Under the pieces are notes generated by a model that was not told the origin of the DNA, made no database searches, and saw nothing but the letters and a program-made list of their open reading frames with translations. Made by a program: the position numbers and the translations under genes. Source: Mycobacterium sp. (GTDB taxonomy: Bacteria > Actinomycetota > Actinomycetes > Mycobacteriales > Mycobacteriaceae). From it: DNA of 64,000 nt. This document shows, one piece after another, positions 63,246 through 64,000 of the stretch; the stretch's first letter is position 1, and every line of letters begins with the position of its first letter. The stretch is from the NCBI GenBank assembly GCA_025965895.1, contig JAOPWC010000044.1:1-64000 (forward strand), read 5' to 3'.

Positions 63246-63770
63246 TCAATGCTGGACCTGTGCCCCCGTTTCATTGCCGGTCCTACGCTGCCACAACGGC
63301 ATAACGATCCAGAACAACAGCAATGCGACTGCGGCGGTGATACCCGCGACCTGTCCCGCGAGAGGGCCGATTACCACGTCGAAAATTACGATCGTCACGC
63401 CCACCATCGCCGAGCCCAGCAGCACTAATCCCGCTAGTGCGCACCAATGCGCGGCCGAGACGAGCGTGTTGAGCCGATGGCGGCGGAACAGCCATCGGTG
63501 CATTCCCACCGGGGCGACCAACATCACGGTGGAGCCGACTGAACAGGCGACGGTCGCCAGGTACACGATCTGCATGTCCTTGCTCAGGAGCTCGAAACGC
63601 TGCTGAAACGGCAGTGTCAGCAAAAACCCGGTCAGCAGCTGGACGCCTGTTTGAGTTACCCTCAGCTCCTGTAGCAGATTCGACCAGTTGCGGTCCAGTC
63701 GCTCGGATTCGGTCTCATGGCGGGCGGCATGGTCCCAGGGTTGATCACGTTCCGGCTTGTCGATGTCCAC
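63246..63770 (-). CDS. DUF6328 family membrane protein
   Basis: A 174-residue membrane protein. A charged N-terminus (MDIDKPERDQPWDHAARHET) and the family motif NWSNLLQELRVTQTGVQLLT, followed by GFLLTLPFQQRFELL, precede at least three more helices (MQIVYLATVACSVGSTVMLV, WCALAGLVLLGSAMVGVTIV, AGITAAVALLLFWIVMPLWQ). This pattern fits DUF6328, an actinobacterial family of unknown function. Gap of about 300 bases to the STAS gene, with no gene seen. Confidence 0.82.
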   Translation of the reverse strand: MDIDKPERDQPWDHAARHETESERLDRNWSNLLQELRVTQTGVQLLTGFLLTLPFQQRFELLSKDMQIVYLATVACSVGSTVMLVAPVGMHRWLFRRHRLNTLVSAAHWCALAGLVLLGSAMVGVTIVIFDVVIGPLAGQVAGITAAVALLLFWIVMPLWQRRTGNETGAQVQH

Positions 63771-63834
63771 GCGGCAATCTTCGCAGCTCGCACACCAGCC
63801 GACGGGCGTTCCGTCGAGATGTCAGGCGCGCGCA

Positions 63835-64000
63835 GCACCTGATCACGCCGCGGCTTGCTCGACGCGTTGAGTTCATCAACGCTCGCGGCGCCGATCACGC
63901 CGGCAAAGCTGCCGGTCGCGGCAGACCCGGGCGGCGCGAAGGAACGCGCCCCAACGCGACACGCGGCAGCGCCGATCCGAGGCTGATGCGCCGCACCCCC
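63835..64000 (-). pseudogene. PEP mutase/isocitrate lyase-family C-terminus, frameshifted or partial
   Basis: Reading leftward from the window edge, GVRRISLGSALPRVALGAFL, then RAAR match the C-terminal barrel end of the PEP phosphonomutase/methylisocitrate lyase-like family (consensus GVRRISVGSAL). The continuation SFAGVIGAASVDELNA is in a different frame, implying one indel near 63925. Most of the gene lies outside the window, so status cannot be decided. Confidence 0.5.

Noticed and set aside
1..64000. CRISPR array, tRNA or rRNA
   Set aside because: No regularly spaced repeats, no cloverleaf-like segment with the TTC-containing T-arm, and no rRNA-like conserved blocks were noticed.

Overview
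The window looks like chromosomal DNA of a mycobacterium, probably a non-tuberculous species. The GC content is high and there are many GTG/TTG starts and ATGA/GTGA overlaps. The gene families are typical of the genus: MmpL transporter, PapA acyltransferase, GAP-family protein, FadD and FadE proteins, WhiB4, F420-dependent luciferase-like enzymes, a mycofactocin-type SDR and an Mce fossil. All names rest on recognising protein families by eye; nothing was searched.

0-27 kb is a loose accessory mosaic. Intact genes include a DUF5996 protein, a CaiB-type CoA transferase, an oxalate decarboxylase-like bicupin, two F420-type oxidoreductases (one close to phthiodiolone ketoreductase), a lipoprotein lytic transglycosylase, a TPR protein, SDRs, a metal-type permease behind a G/C-tract palindrome, whiB4, csbD and a lipJ-like cyclase operon. 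Between them lie many gene fossils: a tyrosine recombinase tail joined to a truncated membrane gene, a doubly frameshifted lipase, a cyclase fused to a GH16 tail, an epoxide-hydrolase-like fragment, a resolvase tail, an SDR and an Mce C-terminus.

27.7-48.4 kb is a dense catabolic cluster: two P450s, a Rieske oxygenase, a 3-ketosteroid-dehydrogenase-like flavoprotein, a CoA ligase, two crotonases, a paired acyl-CoA dehydrogenase, a CoA transferase, a mycofactocin-type SDR, a cysteine-less thiolase-fold protein, an OB-fold protein, and an E1 alpha/E1 beta/stand-alone lipoyl-domain set with no E2 or E3. A FadR-type GntR regulator lies inside. An AT-rich 18-bp palindrome (CTAAAATAGCAAARATAG-like) recurs at the main promoters, so this looks like one regulon that degrades an alicyclic or steroid-like acid. 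The substrate is unknown.

48.7-61.6 kb is an envelope-lipid locus. A type III polyketide synthase, an ICMT-like methyltransferase and a FAD oxidoreductase form a triad resembling phenolic-lipid (srsABC-like) operons. Next come a GAP/Sap-like membrane protein, a WS/DGAT-like acyltransferase, a beta-lactamase-fold esterase, a PapA acyltransferase, a large MmpL transporter and a fatty acyl-AMP ligase-like FadD. The likely flow is synthesis and methylation of a phenolic lipid, acylation, then export.

61.6-64 kb holds a STAS-domain protein, a DUF6328 membrane protein and the edge of a PEP mutase/isocitrate lyase-family reading frame. I saw no tRNA, rRNA, CRISPR array or intact insertion sequence.
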